The translations under genes and the position numbers were made by a program. Positions 27,001 to 34,286 of a stretch of DNA of 64,000 nt are shown in pieces (the first letter of the stretch is position 1; every line of letters starts with the position of its first letter). The stretch is from positions 1 through 64,000 of the forward strand of contig JABTBR010000024.1 in the NCBI GenBank assembly GCA_013284265.1, given 5' to 3'. The notes under the pieces are model-generated. The model did no database searches. It saw only the letters and a list, made by a program, of their open reading frames with translations, and was not told the DNA's origin. Origin of the DNA: Oxalobacteraceae bacterium (lineage in GTDB: Bacteria > Pseudomonadota > Gammaproteobacteria > Burkholderiales > Burkholderiaceae_D).

Positions 27001-27176
27001 CCGTGTCGGCCAGCTGGTCCGGCCTGCCAACTGGCAAGCGCTACTACGGTGGCGTCCAGTATCTGGACCTGTCGAGCAGCGTCGCGGCGACCACCGTGCT
27101 GCGTGTGGAAACCGACAACCCGGTACCACAGGCGGAAGGCATCGACCGTCCGACCAAGCGTGATAATGGTAAATAA
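24036..27176 (+). CDS. Secreted S8 (subtilisin) serine protease with PA and pre-peptidase-type domains
   Basis: 1046 residues. Signal peptide (1-23), I9 inhibitor propeptide (about 29-128), catalytic triad Asp167 (GIVDGG), His260 (GHGTHTSS) and Ser608 (QGTSMSSPHVAG). A protease-associated insert (about 390-540) sits between His and Ser, as in plant-type cucumisin-like subtilases. A fibronectin-like region follows (SVTNVGASAATY..SPTSLTLAPGETKSF), then a C-terminal segment typical of exported proteases (FDRDTSSNGGDDLDLAVLKADG). It has no PEP-CTERM tail. Probably released into the medium; the neighbouring hybrid secretion system is a candidate exporter. Confidence 0.93.
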   Translation: MKLRPVSAAIALLLSGIAIQALADEVRRPYIIQLADKPVASYTGGVAGLKATQPAAGSRLNLNSADVKLYADYLAQKRASVKSVVAGAPMLYDFKVVLNGFSAMLTDAEVRALQANSGVASVAADTPRQMLTNYTPTFLGLDAPGGLWSQLGGKEHAGENIIVGIVDGGIWPENAAYADRVDANGKPTFDNSGTLAYNAPAGWNGACATGEGFTVAHCNNKLIGARFYDTGFLAQGKATHWTEFKSPRDSVGGTVGHGGHGTHTSSTAAGNNGVAATAAGIPMGGVSGMAPRARVAMYKVCWSYDDATDPTGGKNSCWGTDSVAAIEQAVSDGVHVLNYSISGGGTINDPVEQAFLHAANAGVFVAASAGNSGPANTVAHISPWLTTVAASTHNRFFKATVGLGNGASYNGASLNTHAVPAGTAIIRSEDAGVAGADATLLRLCYSAGGNGGVALLDPAKVNGKIVTCVRGTNARVDKSLAVFQAGGVGMVMVDNGAGLVAEAHSVPTVHVNAADGALIKAYAASLTGSAAIGTFSNGISPTPAPIVADFSSRGPNLFDPNLLKPDLTAPGVDILAGVSPELTPAQRADIINGTLTPPAAWNFYQGTSMSSPHVAGLAALLRQQHPTWSPAAIKSALMTTATATFADAQTGMARGILPWGQGAGHVNPNGAANPGLVFDAGQADYKKYMCGAGMANECANGAISGYNLNLASITLNNVLGTTVVNRSVTNVGASAATYTGSIVVPGYTASVSPTSLTLAPGETKSFTVSLTRSNAADNVWQYGQMTWTDGSHNVVSPVTARSGKPVVAPAIVVSDRGTATRLISVTTGFTGRMGVASGGLKEVSRSPLLNVVQAESGSVDTIAQITEACNAAGPGVRVVSYTVPSDAVVAAFELFDRDTSSNGGDDLDLAVLKADGTLVGSSLHGGSNEAVILPAPAAGGYKVCVIGYAASNNEATDFTLSSAIVSRSDVGGNLRVQAPSKVYGGSTATVSASWSGLPTGKRYYGGVQYLDLSSSVAATTVLRVETDNPVPQAEGIDRPTKRDNGK

Positions 27177-27237
27177 GCGTGGTAAACAAGCGATAACAAC
27201 AGCCTGACCGCCCCGCGCCGCAAGGCGTGGGGCAATT

Positions 27238-27274
27238 GAAAGCCGCTGACCCTGACAGGTCAGCGGCTTTTTTA
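27238..27274 (+). terminator. Terminator after the S8 protease
   Basis: AAAGCCGCTGACC / GGTCAGCGGCTTT perfect 13-bp stem, loop CTGACA-type, followed by TTTTTA. Confidence 0.9.
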
Positions 27275-27330
27275 TTTCCACAACAAAGCGCCGGGCCTCT
27301 GGTGCTACTAACTTCGGCATGCCACGACGT

Positions 27331-27465
27331 GATTAAAACCCACGGCAAAGAGCCGGGGTCTGACCTAGGGTCCGGGGAGGGGCTTCGTCCCGCCTGTCCC
27401 GATGGGACCGGCCCCCAGGGTTACGCCGTGGGTTTTTTGAACTGCGCCAGCGGCCCGTCAGCAGG
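27331..27465. repeat. Dispersed intergenic repeat copy (longest)
   Basis: Begins AAAACCCACGGCAAAGAGCCGG and ends GCCGTGGGTTTTTT plus AACTGCGCCAGCGGCCCG, so the outer ends form an inverted repeat AAAACCCACGGC / GCCGTGGGTTTT. It lies between the protease terminator and the end of the epsA-like gene. Confidence 0.75.
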
Positions 27466-27471
27466 CATTTT

Positions 27472-28293
27472 TTAGTGGGAGGCGCCCTGCGCCGGGCTGT
27501 CGAGCAGGCGCAGCGACTGGCAGCGCCCGATCGCGTGGGCGCGGTTGCTCACGCCCAGCAATTTGTACAGACGCTGTAGATGATTTTTGACGGTCAGGCC
27601 GCTGATACCAAGGATCAGGCCGATTTCCTCATTGCTCTTGCCCTCGCGCACCCAGTGCAGCACTTCGGCTTCGCGCGCGCTGACGGGGCGCACCGGGCCG
27701 TGGCGCCGGGCCGCCGCCTGCGCGCCCAGCATCTGCAGACGCAAATGCAGATAGGGCAGCAGCAATTCCAATAGATACGCCTGCTGAGCGCAGGGCGGCT
27801 GCGCCATGCCGAACAGTACGTAGCAGCTGGCGCCGCCGGGCAGCGCTTCGCTGCCATGGACCAGCGCATTGTCCAGACCGAGTGTGCGCAACTGTTCCAG
27901 ATACGGCATCAGCCAAGCTTCCCGCGCGGGCTGCGCGCCGTCCAGCAGGGCCGGCAACTGGCCGCGCGCGCGGCATTCGCGTGCCAGCGCCAGCGCCAGG
28001 CCATCGCGTGGATCGCTCAGGCGCCGGCGCAGGCCGGCCGGGAATTGCGCCCCATGCAGGCATTCGCTGTGCTGCAAAGCCCCATCGACGGAAAATTGCA
28101 GACACAGCAGCACGCGGTGCGGCAGCAGGGCTTGCAACTGGCCCTGGGACCACAGCAGGAACTGAAAATCATCGCGCACGTGCAAGGCGCCGTCGAGCGC
28201 ATGCAGCAGGTATTCCTGCTGGCGCGCAGTCAGGCTCACAGGCTTGGCGCCTGCCGTTCCTATCGTTTCGCGCAGCGAGATATGTGCATACAT
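27472..28293 (-). CDS. epsA: LuxR-family transcriptional regulator, EpsA type (exopolysaccharide/XrtB-associated)
   Basis: 273 residues. N-terminal 200 residues form a sensor-like region without a response-regulator phosphorylation site. The C-terminal LuxR/GerE helix-turn-helix is clear: PVSAREAEVLHWVREGKSNEEIGLILGISGLTVKNHLQRLYKLLGVSNR. The length and layout match EpsA regulators found with exosortase-B exopolysaccharide loci. It lies 16-30 kb from the eps genes but among PEP-CTERM genes, and probably activates them. Monocistronic; its upstream region has two ATGCAT palindromes. Confidence 0.82.
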   Translation of the reverse strand: MYAHISLRETIGTAGAKPVSLTARQQEYLLHALDGALHVRDDFQFLLWSQGQLQALLPHRVLLCLQFSVDGALQHSECLHGAQFPAGLRRRLSDPRDGLALALARECRARGQLPALLDGAQPAREAWLMPYLEQLRTLGLDNALVHGSEALPGGASCYVLFGMAQPPCAQQAYLLELLLPYLHLRLQMLGAQAAARRHGPVRPVSAREAEVLHWVREGKSNEEIGLILGISGLTVKNHLQRLYKLLGVSNRAHAIGRCQSLRLLDSPAQGASH

Positions 28294-28330
28294 GTGACGC
28301 TTCCATCAGTCAGAAAGAGCAATATTGACT

Positions 28331-28351
28331 ATGCATCAAGGACATATGCAT
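28331..28351. promoter_or_regulatory. Paired ATGCAT palindromes upstream of epsA
   Basis: ATGCAT occurs at 28331-28336 and 28346-28351, 15 bp centre to centre, 38-60 bp before the epsA ATG. This could be an operator, but nothing beyond spacing and symmetry supports it. Confidence 0.25.
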
Positions 28352-28399
28352 TACTAATACAATTTTTCTAAGCGATTCAGAGCCTGCGCCTATAAATGG

Positions 28400-28437
28400 C
28401 AAAAAAAGACCCCTGACCTGGGGAGGGCAGGGGTCCG
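28400..28437 (-). terminator. Terminator after the exeM / PEP-CTERM unit
   Basis: Minus-strand GGACCCCTGCCC / GGTCAGGGGTC stem followed by TTTTTTT, 86 nt beyond the PEP-CTERM stop. Confidence 0.8.
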
Positions 28438-28522
28438 AAGGCGCGCCGGCGGGCGCGCTACCGTCAAACGGACAGATCAGATACAGCGTGCTGGCGCGTC
28501 AATGCATGGCGCCCGCGACAGC

Positions 28523-29182
28523 TCAGGCATCCAGACGCGCGCGGCGGCGTGCCAGCGCCCCCGTCAGGGCCAGGCCGCCGGCCAGCATCAGCCAGGCCGA
28601 TGGTTCCGGCACGGCGCTGATGCCGATCACCGCGCCATCCTCGATGGTGGCGAGCACGCTGCCCTGGGTGGCGGCGCCCTGCCCCGGCGTCCAGCTAAAG
28701 CTCAGCAGGCTGCCGTCGATGGGATTGGCCGCGCCCAGCTGGGTGCTGGCGTCGGCGCCATACAGGGACAGCAGGAACAGCGAACTGTTGTATTTCGCGC
28801 CCGGGTCGGCCATGCCGCTGAAGCTGACATCGAAGCTGAGCTTGCCGCCGAAATGCACGGCATGGAACAGATCGTTATAGGCACTGCCATTGCCGATGAC
28901 GAAGCCGCCCGCCAGCGAACCGCTGACATCGCCTTCGCTCAGCGCCGCGATACCGCCATCGAAACCGCTGAAGTGGCTCAGCGTGGCGCTGGCCGCCACG
29001 CCATCGACATAGCCGGGATTAAATTGCAGGTCGAGCCAGCCGCCATCGGCCGCGCCGCCGAAGCCGCTGGTATCGACTTCCACATGGAAGCTGGTGGCGG
29101 CGCTGGCCAGGCTGGCGCAGGCACCCAGTGCCAGGGCCAGCAGCGTGCGGCGGAAAGTGCGCGAGAGTATCGTGGAGAACAT
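28523..29182 (-). CDS. PEP-CTERM protein coupled to exeM
   Basis: 219 residues: signal peptide (1-29, LASA), a mature beta-rich domain with the pattern GGWLDLQFNPGYVDG and HFGGKLSFDVSFSG, and the tail AVPEPSAWLMLAGGLALTGALARRRARLDA. This mature domain recurs in a named-by-number family of Burkholderiales PEP-CTERM proteins; no activity is known to me. Only 9 bp separate it from the exeM stop, so both are one operon. Confidence 0.86.
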   Translation of the reverse strand: MFSTILSRTFRRTLLALALGACASLASAATSFHVEVDTSGFGGAADGGWLDLQFNPGYVDGVAASATLSHFSGFDGGIAALSEGDVSGSLAGGFVIGNGSAYNDLFHAVHFGGKLSFDVSFSGMADPGAKYNSSLFLLSLYGADASTQLGAANPIDGSLLSFSWTPGQGAATQGSVLATIEDGAVIGISAVPEPSAWLMLAGGLALTGALARRRARLDA

Positions 29183-29191
29183 GCTGATTCC

Positions 29192-32100
29192 TTAGAAAGT
29201 GCCGCTGTAAATGCGGGCGGTGTAATTGATGCTGGCCTTGGCCGGATTGATGAAGTTCAAGGGCAAGGTCAGGGTCGCGCCCGGCGCCAGGCTGGCGGCG
29301 TTCACCGTGATATAGCTGGCGCCGGCGTGGCTGCCCGTCGCATTGGCCAGGCTCACGCCTGCCGTCAAGCCTTCGAAGACCACCTGGAAGGGACCGCTCA
29401 AGGGCGTCGCGCCCGTGTTGCTCAGCGACAGAGTGCCGGTGAAGCGGCCGGTGGCGCGGTTATAGGCCAGGCCGGAGTTGGCGCGCAGCAGACTGGCGCT
29501 GACGTCGGCATAGGCCGGCTGCAGGTTCAGGCTGATGATCACCGGATCGTGGTCGGAGGCGCGGTAAGGCAGGGCGTTGTACAGATCCTGGGGCTTGCCG
29601 TCGGTGTTGTAGTCGATCACGGTGGGCTCGTCGGCATTGTTATGCCATTCGATCGCGCCGGCCACCTGGCCGCTCAGCGAGGCGCTGGCCAGGGCATGGT
29701 CCAGATAGCCGCTTTCGCTGTCGAAGATGAAGGAATACGGCATGCCCAGCGGACGCACATAGCGCTCCAGCTGATTGACGTAGCCGCTGGCGGTGATCGC
29801 ATCGATCGGGTCTTCGAAGCCGTGGGCATTGAAGTCGCCGATCAGCAGCACGTCCGGATCGCCGGCCGCAGCCACCACTTGCGGCACGAAGCTGTTGATC
29901 AGACGCTGGGCCTGCAGCACGCGGGTCGCATTCCAGCACGCCTGGCCATCGCCGCGGTCGCTGTCGGCGCCGCTGCCGGCCGGGCAACTGCCCTTGGACT
30001 TGAGGTGGTTGACCACCACCGAGAACTTCTCGCCGTTGCCAGCCATGAAGGTCTGGGCCATCGGCGGCCGGTTGTTGATGGCGTCGCCGTCGGACAGCGC
30101 GCCGCCCACCAGGCTCAGCTTGGCTGGCTTGTAGATCATCGCCACCCGGATCGCGTCGGTGCCGGTGTCGGCCGGCTTCGGCACCACCGCGTAGACGGTG
30201 CCGCCGATGGCCTGGTTCAGCGCATCGACCAGGTAGCCGACGCTGTACTCGCCCTTGTTCTGGATTTCCATCAGGCCGAACACATCGGCGTCGATGGTTT
30301 GCAGCTCGCCGACGATCTTGTTCAGCTGGCGCGTGAACTCGTTCATATTGTCGGCGCCGCGGCAGTTCGACTTGGAAATACTGGCGCCCAGCGAGCAACC
30401 CTGGCCGGTGGCGCCGGTGACGTCGGCGCCGCTGGTGAAGGTGGTGAAGAAATTGAGCACGTTCGCGCTGGCGACCTTGACGTTGCCAGCCACGATGGCC
30501 GGCGCGGCGCGCGGGTTGTCGCGCGAAAACACCGGTGCCAGCGTCGGCTGCAGCTTGAAGGCCGCCCCGCCGCCGCCGATGGAACCGTAGTCGATGACGC
30601 CGGTCAGGCCGGCCACGCTGTCGCCGGCGCGCACGGTGGCGTCGGCGCCGATATAGGGCACCTGCGGCGGCGTGATCGTCAGGCCGTCATCGAGCACGAT
30701 CAGATTGCGCGCATTGGCCGCGGCCAGCGCCTGGGCCTGCGGCCCCGGACGGTAGCGGTTGGTCGGCACTTCGAGGCGGCCGGACGACAAGCTCAGTTCG
30801 CCACGGCTGCCGAGGAATTCCCCCTGGGCCACCGTCAGCGGATGGGCGAAGCGCACCAGCATGCCTTCCAGGCTGGCCAGATCGGTATCGGCCAGGTCGA
30901 TATTCTGCGCCGTGATGCTGTGGCCGCTGCTTTGCGTGACCACCGCCGTCACATCCTTGAATTCGGTAATCGAGCGGGTCGCGGCTGTCGGCGTGTACTC
31001 GACCACGGTGCCGGTCACGCGCACCAGGTCGCCCGGCAAGGCGCCATTGCTGGTCGCGCCGGTGTAGACGAAGATCGCGTCCGAGCTGGCCGGATTGCCG
31101 TCGCCCTGAGGGTCCTGCAGGAAGAAGCCGGTGCTGACCTTGCGCGTGAGCACGCCTTCGGTGGTCTGTACCGTATTGGCGTAAGGGCTGGTGGCAGCCG
31201 TGCCCTGGATCTGCGGAATGCTGTGGCTGACCGCCGCCAGCGCCTGCACATTGACGGCCACGCTGCACACCGCCTCCTGGCTCTGGTCGTTGGCAAAGCG
31301 GATCTGCACCGGATAACTGCCCACCGGCACGCCGGCACCCACACTCAGGCTGACGCTGGCGCTGGCGCCGGCCGCGCTGGCGGCCACAAAGTTGACCAGG
31401 CTGATGCCGGGAATGGTCGCCGACACGATGCTGGCCGCGTTGACGATACCGTCGGCGTCCACGGCCGTCAGTTCGGCGCCGCCTGCGCTGTCCTGGGCCA
31501 CGGCCAGCGCGGCCGGGCAAGTGGCCACGATGGGCAGCACGACCGGGGTGCCGCAGACGCGCCGGTCGGAGGCGGTATTGCGCGGCTCCGGTGCGGCCGT
31601 GCTGAAGTCGCTGGCATTGTTGTTGGTGTCGGTGCAGCCATAGTCGCCGCGCTGCGCGGCCAGGGTATTCGACAGGCCGGGACCGGGAGCGCCCTCGAAG
31701 CCATTGACGCTGCTGCCATAGCCGACCAGGTCGAGCACCTCGGCACCGGCCGGATTGCTGGCCGCCAGCGCGACCGTGCTGCTCGACAGGGCCACCTTGC
31801 CGCTGGTCCCGCTCATCAAGATAGTGCCTTCAGCCTGCGCCGCAGGCAGGTCGACCGTGCCGCCGGCGCCCTTGGATTCCTTGACCAGCAGATACTGGCC
31901 CGGCTCCAGCGTCAGGTTCGGCAGCGGCGTGACCTGCCATTTGGCGCCGGCCGCGCTGGCCGCGCTGTTGTACTGCACGCTCCAGCCATTCAGGCTGACC
32001 GGGCTGGCGCCGCGGTTGAACAGTTCGATGAAATCGTTTTTCCAGGTGGCGCCGGAATTGCCGCCGCCGCCATATACCTGGCTGATCACCACATCGGCCG

Positions 32101-32203
32101 CGACGGCCGGCGCGCACAGGCCGGCCAGCAAAGCGGCCAGCACCGTCATCCGGCCCGGCGTGGCCTCAGCCCTGGTCCGGCCCGAAGAAGCGAAATTTTT
32201 CAT
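29192..32203 (-). CDS. Extracellular endonuclease, ExeM/NucH family
   Basis: 1003 residues. Signal peptide (ends AVAA near 36), lamin-tail domain (ISQVYGGGGNSGATWKNDFIELFN), an OB-fold-like region, and an endonuclease/exonuclease/phosphatase domain (about 430-880) with SANVLNFF, LMEIQNKG (metal Glu), VNHLKSKG, LIGDFNAHGFEDP and terminal SDHDPVII, so the catalytic set is complete. The C-terminal 110 residues form an Ig-like domain. ExeM-type nucleases degrade extracellular DNA and affect biofilm structure. It lacks a PEP-CTERM tail but is followed by a PEP-CTERM gene. A hairpin lies in its leader. Confidence 0.92.
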   Translation of the reverse strand: MKNFASSGRTRAEATPGRMTVLAALLAGLCAPAVAADVVISQVYGGGGNSGATWKNDFIELFNRGASPVSLNGWSVQYNSAASAAGAKWQVTPLPNLTLEPGQYLLVKESKGAGGTVDLPAAQAEGTILMSGTSGKVALSSSTVALAASNPAGAEVLDLVGYGSSVNGFEGAPGPGLSNTLAAQRGDYGCTDTNNNASDFSTAAPEPRNTASDRRVCGTPVVLPIVATCPAALAVAQDSAGGAELTAVDADGIVNAASIVSATIPGISLVNFVAASAAGASASVSLSVGAGVPVGSYPVQIRFANDQSQEAVCSVAVNVQALAAVSHSIPQIQGTAATSPYANTVQTTEGVLTRKVSTGFFLQDPQGDGNPASSDAIFVYTGATSNGALPGDLVRVTGTVVEYTPTAATRSITEFKDVTAVVTQSSGHSITAQNIDLADTDLASLEGMLVRFAHPLTVAQGEFLGSRGELSLSSGRLEVPTNRYRPGPQAQALAAANARNLIVLDDGLTITPPQVPYIGADATVRAGDSVAGLTGVIDYGSIGGGGAAFKLQPTLAPVFSRDNPRAAPAIVAGNVKVASANVLNFFTTFTSGADVTGATGQGCSLGASISKSNCRGADNMNEFTRQLNKIVGELQTIDADVFGLMEIQNKGEYSVGYLVDALNQAIGGTVYAVVPKPADTGTDAIRVAMIYKPAKLSLVGGALSDGDAINNRPPMAQTFMAGNGEKFSVVVNHLKSKGSCPAGSGADSDRGDGQACWNATRVLQAQRLINSFVPQVVAAAGDPDVLLIGDFNAHGFEDPIDAITASGYVNQLERYVRPLGMPYSFIFDSESGYLDHALASASLSGQVAGAIEWHNNADEPTVIDYNTDGKPQDLYNALPYRASDHDPVIISLNLQPAYADVSASLLRANSGLAYNRATGRFTGTLSLSNTGATPLSGPFQVVFEGLTAGVSLANATGSHAGASYITVNAASLAPGATLTLPLNFINPAKASINYTARIYSGTF

Positions 32204-32233
32204 GAGACATCCTGATCAGTAGAAAACAATGAA

Positions 32234-32263
32234 ACAGGCCAGCACGACATGGTGCTGGCCTGT
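32234..32263 (-). promoter_or_regulatory. Terminator-like hairpin in the exeM leader
   Basis: A perfect 12-bp stem (ACAGGCCAGCAC / GTGCTGGCCTGT) with a 6-nt loop. On the minus strand it is followed by the T-rich TTCATTGTTTTC and then, 30 nt on, by the exeM ATG. No other minus-strand gene lies upstream, so it is either an attenuator of exeM or an mRNA-stabilising hairpin. Confidence 0.55.
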
Positions 32264-32419
32264 GTGGGTAGGGAGAATCAATCTTGCAACTTCAATATTA
32301 AACGGCGGGCGTGACGATGTGATGACAGCCCCTTAGTCCGAACGGCTCAAGGAGGCTATCCGAACGGGCGTGCTTTGTTGCTCGCAATGTGATGCCTGAT
32401 GTGCTATTCTTGTTTCTGA

Positions 32420-32449
32420 ATGACAATTAAAATTTCTTAAAAAAATAAT
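32420..32449 (+). promoter_or_regulatory. Sigma-70 type promoter of the plus-strand PEP-CTERM gene
   Basis: ATGACA (5 of 6) at 32420-32425 and AATAAT (5 of 6) at 32444-32449 with an 18-bp AT-rich spacer. Leader about 60 nt. Confidence 0.5.
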
Positions 32450-32516
32450 GTTGTCGGGAAAGATAACGGTTTTTATCGGTCCCGGCCCCACCCCCTACCA
32501 GCCCCAAACTACGACC

Positions 32517-33305
32517 ATGATGACCCACCTCCGCCCCCGCTTTTGCCTGGCCGCCCTGAGCGCGGTCTTGCTGGCCGGCAGCGCCGGCGCCGTGCCGCAG
32601 TTTGAGGCCGGACGCGAGCTGCCGCCCGCCCCGCCCGCCGCCAAGACGCCATCGTGCTCGGCCAGCGTGGCGGCCGTCATGATCGACCGCGATGGCGCCC
32701 GCGTCATCGGCCATGTCTTGCAGACCCAGCCCACGCCGGACTGGCTTGGCGGCAACGCGTCGGCCTGGTCGGCGCACGCGCAGCAAGTGCTGCACGGCGA
32801 TGGCAGGACCGATATGGATGGCTTGAACAGCCCCTGCCGCCTGGTCGACAGCAGCCGCGCCAAGGATGCCCGCCTCAACGAGGGCGAGAATGTGGCCGAG
32901 TTGCTGGCCCAGATCGACGAATGGCTGGAACTGAACCGCAAGCGCGGTGAACAGAACAAAGATACGGTGGACAGCGGCGTGTCGCCGGTGCTGGATCTGG
33001 AGCTCGATGATGACGGCCGCCACTGGCAAGCCTTCCTGATCCAGGACCAGGGCTTGCAGGACCTGGGCAGCCTGTCCGGCCTGTCGCCGCTGCAGCCCTT
33101 CGACGATGGCCTGGAACTGGTGCTGAAGTTCCGCGCCGATGGCAGCGTGCAAGCGGTCGCGCGCCATAGCGGACTGAGCGGCTTCAGCCCCGAAGCGGGC
33201 GACGCCGCCACCGCCAGCGCCGTTCCCGAACCGGCCGCCTGGGCCACCCTGATGGCCGGACTGGCCTTACTGGGCTGGCGCCGGCGCGCACGGCGCTGCG
33301 CATAA
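32517..33305 (+). CDS. PEP-CTERM protein of unknown function
   Basis: 262 residues from the first of two adjacent ATGs. Signal peptide (ends AGA near residue 27), a Pro-rich start, a single pair of cysteines (PSCSA, SPCRL), a mixed acidic mature domain (EGENVAELLAQIDEWLELNRKR) and the tail AVPEPAAWATLMAGLALLGWRRRARRCA. Only plus-strand gene in this stretch, convergent with the next PEP-CTERM gene. No homologue recognised. Confidence 0.82.
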   Translation: MMTHLRPRFCLAALSAVLLAGSAGAVPQFEAGRELPPAPPAAKTPSCSASVAAVMIDRDGARVIGHVLQTQPTPDWLGGNASAWSAHAQQVLHGDGRTDMDGLNSPCRLVDSSRAKDARLNEGENVAELLAQIDEWLELNRKRGEQNKDTVDSGVSPVLDLELDDDGRHWQAFLIQDQGLQDLGSLSGLSPLQPFDDGLELVLKFRADGSVQAVARHSGLSGFSPEAGDAATASAVPEPAAWATLMAGLALLGWRRRARRCA

Positions 33306-33336
33306 AAAAACGGAGGCCTGGGCCTCCGTTTTTTAT
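33304..33336. terminator. Bidirectional terminator between two convergent PEP-CTERM genes
   Basis: AAAAAACGGAGGCC-TG-GGCCTCCGTTTTTT, a symmetric stem with A and T runs on either side. Confidence 0.9.
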
Positions 33337-33357
33337 TCCTGAGAACAGCTTAGTCCA

Positions 33358-33897
33358 TCAGGCGGCGCTCTTGCGGCGCGCCAGGAAACCCAGCAGGCCC
33401 AGGCCGCCCAGCAACATGCCGTAGGTGGCAGGCTCAGGTACCGCCAAGGTCGTCACCGTCACGGTAGCGCTGTAGCTGGACGATTGCGCATTGAGCAACT
33501 CGCCGCTGACCAGCAGGTAATAGCTGTCCGCAGCCAGGTGGCCAGTGCCCAGGGTCCACAGATCGGCGGTGCCGTCCAGGATTTTGGTGCCGCCCAGCGA
33601 CAGGCCGCCCGAATTGAACAGCGTCAGGCCGGTGATCTTGATGCCATCGCTGATGCCGGGGCTGAAGGTCGAGACCTGGGAACCCAGGTTGCTCAGGGCG
33701 CCAACCGTGAAATTGAAGCGGTCGCTGAAGGTGTTGCCGACATTGGCTGCCGCGAAGCTGTGGCCGAAGAAGGCCGAACCGGCGCCGATGGCCACCGTTT
33801 GCGCACCCTGGCTGACATCAGCCGCGGCCGCCAGGCCGGATGCCATCGTCGCGCCGGCCAATGCCAGCGTCAGAAAAGCGGATTTGATTTTTTGCAT
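33358..33897 (-). CDS. PEP-CTERM protein, FxDxF family
   Basis: 179 residues: signal peptide (1-25), the FxDxF signature in FSDRFNFTV, a C-terminal beta strand region, and the tail AVPEPATYGMLLGGLGLLGFLARRKSAA. Shares the general layout of the genes at 35.5 and 36.1 kb. Exported protein expected to be processed by exosortase B; function unknown. Confidence 0.9.
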   Translation of the reverse strand: MQKIKSAFLTLALAGATMASGLAAAADVSQGAQTVAIGAGSAFFGHSFAAANVGNTFSDRFNFTVGALSNLGSQVSTFSPGISDGIKITGLTLFNSGGLSLGGTKILDGTADLWTLGTGHLAADSYYLLVSGELLNAQSSSYSATVTVTTLAVPEPATYGMLLGGLGLLGFLARRKSAA

Positions 33898-34286
33898 AAT
33901 TCCCCCGTTTAAAATGTGTTGAGGTCGCGAAAGCGAACCTCCTTATCGCTGTTGTTGCTCTACTACCGGCGGATACTAGCATGGCAAAAATGCACATATT
34001 GCCGCGCAACAGACGAATATCATTCAATCAGGAAACATTACTTTAAGGAACCAAACAGCCTGATATGGAAACACAGCTTGCTGCTTGGGGAAGGCATGGA
34101 TCGGCTCGGCAACAAGCTTCCCATTTGCAAGCTTTGTGGGATTGGTCCTACGCTATGACGGGGCAAACACTGGCAAGAACACCAGAGAAAACGGAGGGCC
34201 AATTTCGCGAAACAGTGGAAAGGATGAGCCGCCCTGATCGGTAAATGGCGGACTCCACGGTTTCCCTCCGTCCTCCCGCAGCGCGA
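33898..34286. other. Intergenic region without a recognisable gene
   Basis: 389 bp. It contains the leader of the FxDxF gene with a hairpin at 33921-33941, a TTTCGCGAAA palindrome at 34203-34212, and otherwise nothing I can assign. Confidence 0.5.
33921..33941 (-). promoter_or_regulatory. Leader hairpin before the FxDxF gene at 33.4 kb
   Basis: GAGGTTCGC-TTTC-GCGACCTC on the minus strand (8-bp stem with one bulged base), ending 23 nt before the ATG, a distance like that in the 12-13 kb paralogues. Confidence 0.45.

Larger units (their letters stand above)
32204..32516. other. Divergent intergenic region exeM / PEP-CTERM gene
   Basis: 313 bp with no gene. It holds the exeM leader hairpin (32234-32263), a direct repeat TCCGAACGG at about 32337 and 32360, and the promoter of the plus-strand PEP-CTERM gene. 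Confidence 0.6.

Noticed and set aside
24042..27320. Open frame of 1092 codons antisense to the S8 protease gene
   Set aside because: High-GC shadow frame: low-complexity His/Gly/Arg-rich translation, no domain, and full overlap with a clear protease gene.
28502..32215. Open frame of 1237 codons antisense to exeM and the PEP-CTERM gene
   Set aside because: Shadow of codon bias. The translation is a compositionally odd Ala/Gly/Arg/His/Gln mix with no motif.
33916..34158. 80-codon plus-strand frame upstream of an FxDxF gene
   Set aside because: No ribosome-binding site, no homology, and it covers the leader hairpin of the opposite gene.
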